From: Streptomyces longispororuber
GTDB taxonomy: Bacteria > Actinomycetota > Actinomycetes > Streptomycetales > Streptomycetaceae
Direction: 5' to 3'
Length of the DNA stretch: 64,000 bases
Assembly: GCF_014656095.1 (NCBI RefSeq)
Contig: NZ_BNBT01000008.1
Span: 46,191-110,190, forward strand
Numbering within the stretch: the first letter of the stretch is position 1; the number at the start of each line of letters is the position of its first letter. The notes beneath the pieces were generated by a model, which saw only the letters and a list, made by a program, of their open reading frames with translations, did not search any database and was not told the origin of the DNA. Made by a program: the position numbers and the translations under genes. Shown here in pieces: positions 63,140 to 64,000 of the stretch.

Positions 63140-64000
63140 GTGGCTGACGTACCTGCCGATCTTGCCGCAGTGTGGCCAAGGGTTCTCGAACAGTTGCTGG
63201 GCGAAGGCCGGGGGCAGGGCGTCGAGGCGAAGGACGAGCACTGGATCCGGCGGTGCCAGCCGCTGGCGCTCGTCGCCGACACGGCGCTGCTGGCCGTGCC
63301 CAACGAGTTCGCCAAGGGCGTCCTGGAGGGCCGTCTCGCCCCCGTCGTCAGCGAGACGCTGAGCCGCGAGTGCGGGCGTCCGATCCGCATCGCGATCACC
63401 GTCGACGACTCCGTGGGCGAGCCCCAGACGCCGCCCGCGCCGCCGGTCCAGCACCACCAGCAGCGCTACGAGGAGCAGCCCTCCCGGTACGAGGAGCAGT
63501 CGTCCCGCTACGAGGAGCAGTCGTCCAGGTACGAGGAGTCACCTCGGTACGAGGAGCCCGAGCTGCCCCACGGCTCCAGTCAGGGCCATGACACGTATGA
63601 CGGCTACAGCCGCCGCCCCGGCGACGAGCGCCCCGCGAACCCGCGCTCCGAGCAGATGCCGACGGCCCGGCCGGCCTATCCGGACTACCAGCGTCCAGGC
63701 GCCTGGCCGCAGCAGCCCCAGGACGACTACGGCTGGCAGCAGCAGCGGCTCGGCTTCCCCGAGCGCGACCCGTACGCGAGCCCCGGGCAGCAGCACGACT
63801 ACCGCTCGCAGGAACGCTCGCCGTACGACCGGCTCTCGGAGCGCCAGGGGCAGGAGCGCCACGACCGGCGCGAGCGCCACGACCTGCCCGAGTCGTCCAG
63901 CGGCGGCTCCTCGGCCGCGGGCCCGCGCGACGGCGGCGATCGCGGTGGCCGCGGGGGCCGCGGCGGCCCCGGGGGCCACAACGGCCCCGGTGCCCCCGTC
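63140..64000 (+). CDS. dnaA: Chromosomal replication initiator DnaA, N-terminal part (cut by window edge)
   Basis: The frame is open from GTG 63140 ([20 protein letters not shown]) to the window end, about 287 residues. Domain I (1-90: [34 protein letters not shown]) is complete and matches Streptomyces DnaA. The remainder is the unusually long, disordered domain II of Streptomyces DnaA, here Arg/Glu/Tyr/Gln-rich with a tandem repeat at residues 109-141. The AAA+ and DNA-binding domains lie beyond the window. It binds DnaA boxes at oriC and its own promoter. Initiation is by GTG after a modest GAGAG. Confidence 0.96.
   Translation, partial: MADVPADLAAVWPRVLEQLLGEGRGQGVEAKDEHWIRRCQPLALVADTALLAVPNEFAKGVLEGRLAPVVSETLSRECGRPIRIAITVDDSVGEPQTPPAPPVQHHQQRYEEQPSRYEEQSSRYEEQSSRYEESPRYEEPELPHGSSQGHDTYDGYSRRPGDERPANPRSEQMPTARPAYPDYQRPGAWPQQPQDDYGWQQQRLGFPERDPYASPGQQHDYRSQERSPYDRLSERQGQERHDRRERHDLPESSSGGSSAAGPRDGGDRGGRGGRGGPGGHNGPGAPV
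63464..63562 (+). repeat. Tandem repeat in the dnaA domain II coding region
   Basis: Five units starting at 63464, 63485, 63506, 63527 and 63545 (21-bp period, last 18) encode RYEEQSS-type heptads. Confidence 0.9.

Overview
The window is a high-GC actinobacterial chromosome segment from a Streptomyces (or very close relative), lying immediately upstream of the replication origin. The evidence is gene content and order: ssgR-ssgA (a sporulation regulator pair known only from sporulating actinomycetes), femX, an MIPS-type inositol phosphate synthase, murJ-sigM-trxBA, and the strand-switched block rpmH-rnpA-yidD-yidC-jag-rsmG-parA-parB facing dnaA. The 3' two-thirds of dnaA runs off the right edge. 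In Streptomyces oriC lies between dnaA and dnaN, so the origin itself is just outside the window.

Layout. 0-8 kb: end of a LacI-type regulator, a metallophosphatase with a low-complexity head, a two-helix membrane protein, thiC with a TPP riboswitch, and a YibE/F membrane protein with a collagen-like tail. 7.5-14.4 kb: ssgA and its activator ssgR, small membrane and cupin proteins, ptpA coupled to a PLP-dependent lyase, a LysR regulator and a Nudix protein. 14.4-26 kb: accessory metabolism (globin-reductase fusion, HAD phosphatase, acetyltransferases, a MarR/MFS/DUF336 cluster, serine hydrolase, dienelactone-hydrolase-like protein, WYL regulator, RidA). 26-31.4 kb: dnaB, a MATE transporter, and the rpsF-ssb-rpsR-rplI operon. 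31.7-43.3 kb: cell-envelope genes (FemX, an alanine-racemase-fold protein, a GT87-like transferase, a class A PBP), PadR plus inositol-phosphate synthase, an MFS protein and a small secreted-domain membrane protein. 43.5-55.6 kb: cca divergent from DUF6049-murJ-pseudokinase-ECF sigma-anti-sigma-trxB-trxA. 55.8-64 kb: acetyltransferase, parB, parA, rsmG, jag, yidC, yidD, rnpA, rpmH, and dnaA in the opposite direction.

Non-coding signals tie the region to chromosome biology. Eleven perfect 14-bp parS sites (GTTTCACGTGAAAC) plus one degenerate copy are spread over 45 kb. Two of them sit at the centres of perfect 42-bp palindromes between convergent genes, and several others abut terminator hairpins. 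DnaA-box-like sequences occur in three places: between the dnaA and rpmH promoters, in the 5' region of parA, and as a cluster between dnaB and the MATE gene. A perfect SigR-type promoter (GGGAAT-N18-GTT) precedes trxB, a 23-bp palindrome precedes padR, and a TPP aptamer precedes thiC.

I found no rRNA, tRNA, CRISPR array, insertion sequence or prophage. Most of the window is conserved Streptomyces core genome. The least ordinary elements are the parS-in-palindrome arrangement, the dnaB-side DnaA-box cluster, the collagen-like tail, a dienelactone-hydrolase homologue lacking its nucleophile, and several lineage-specific tandem repeats.
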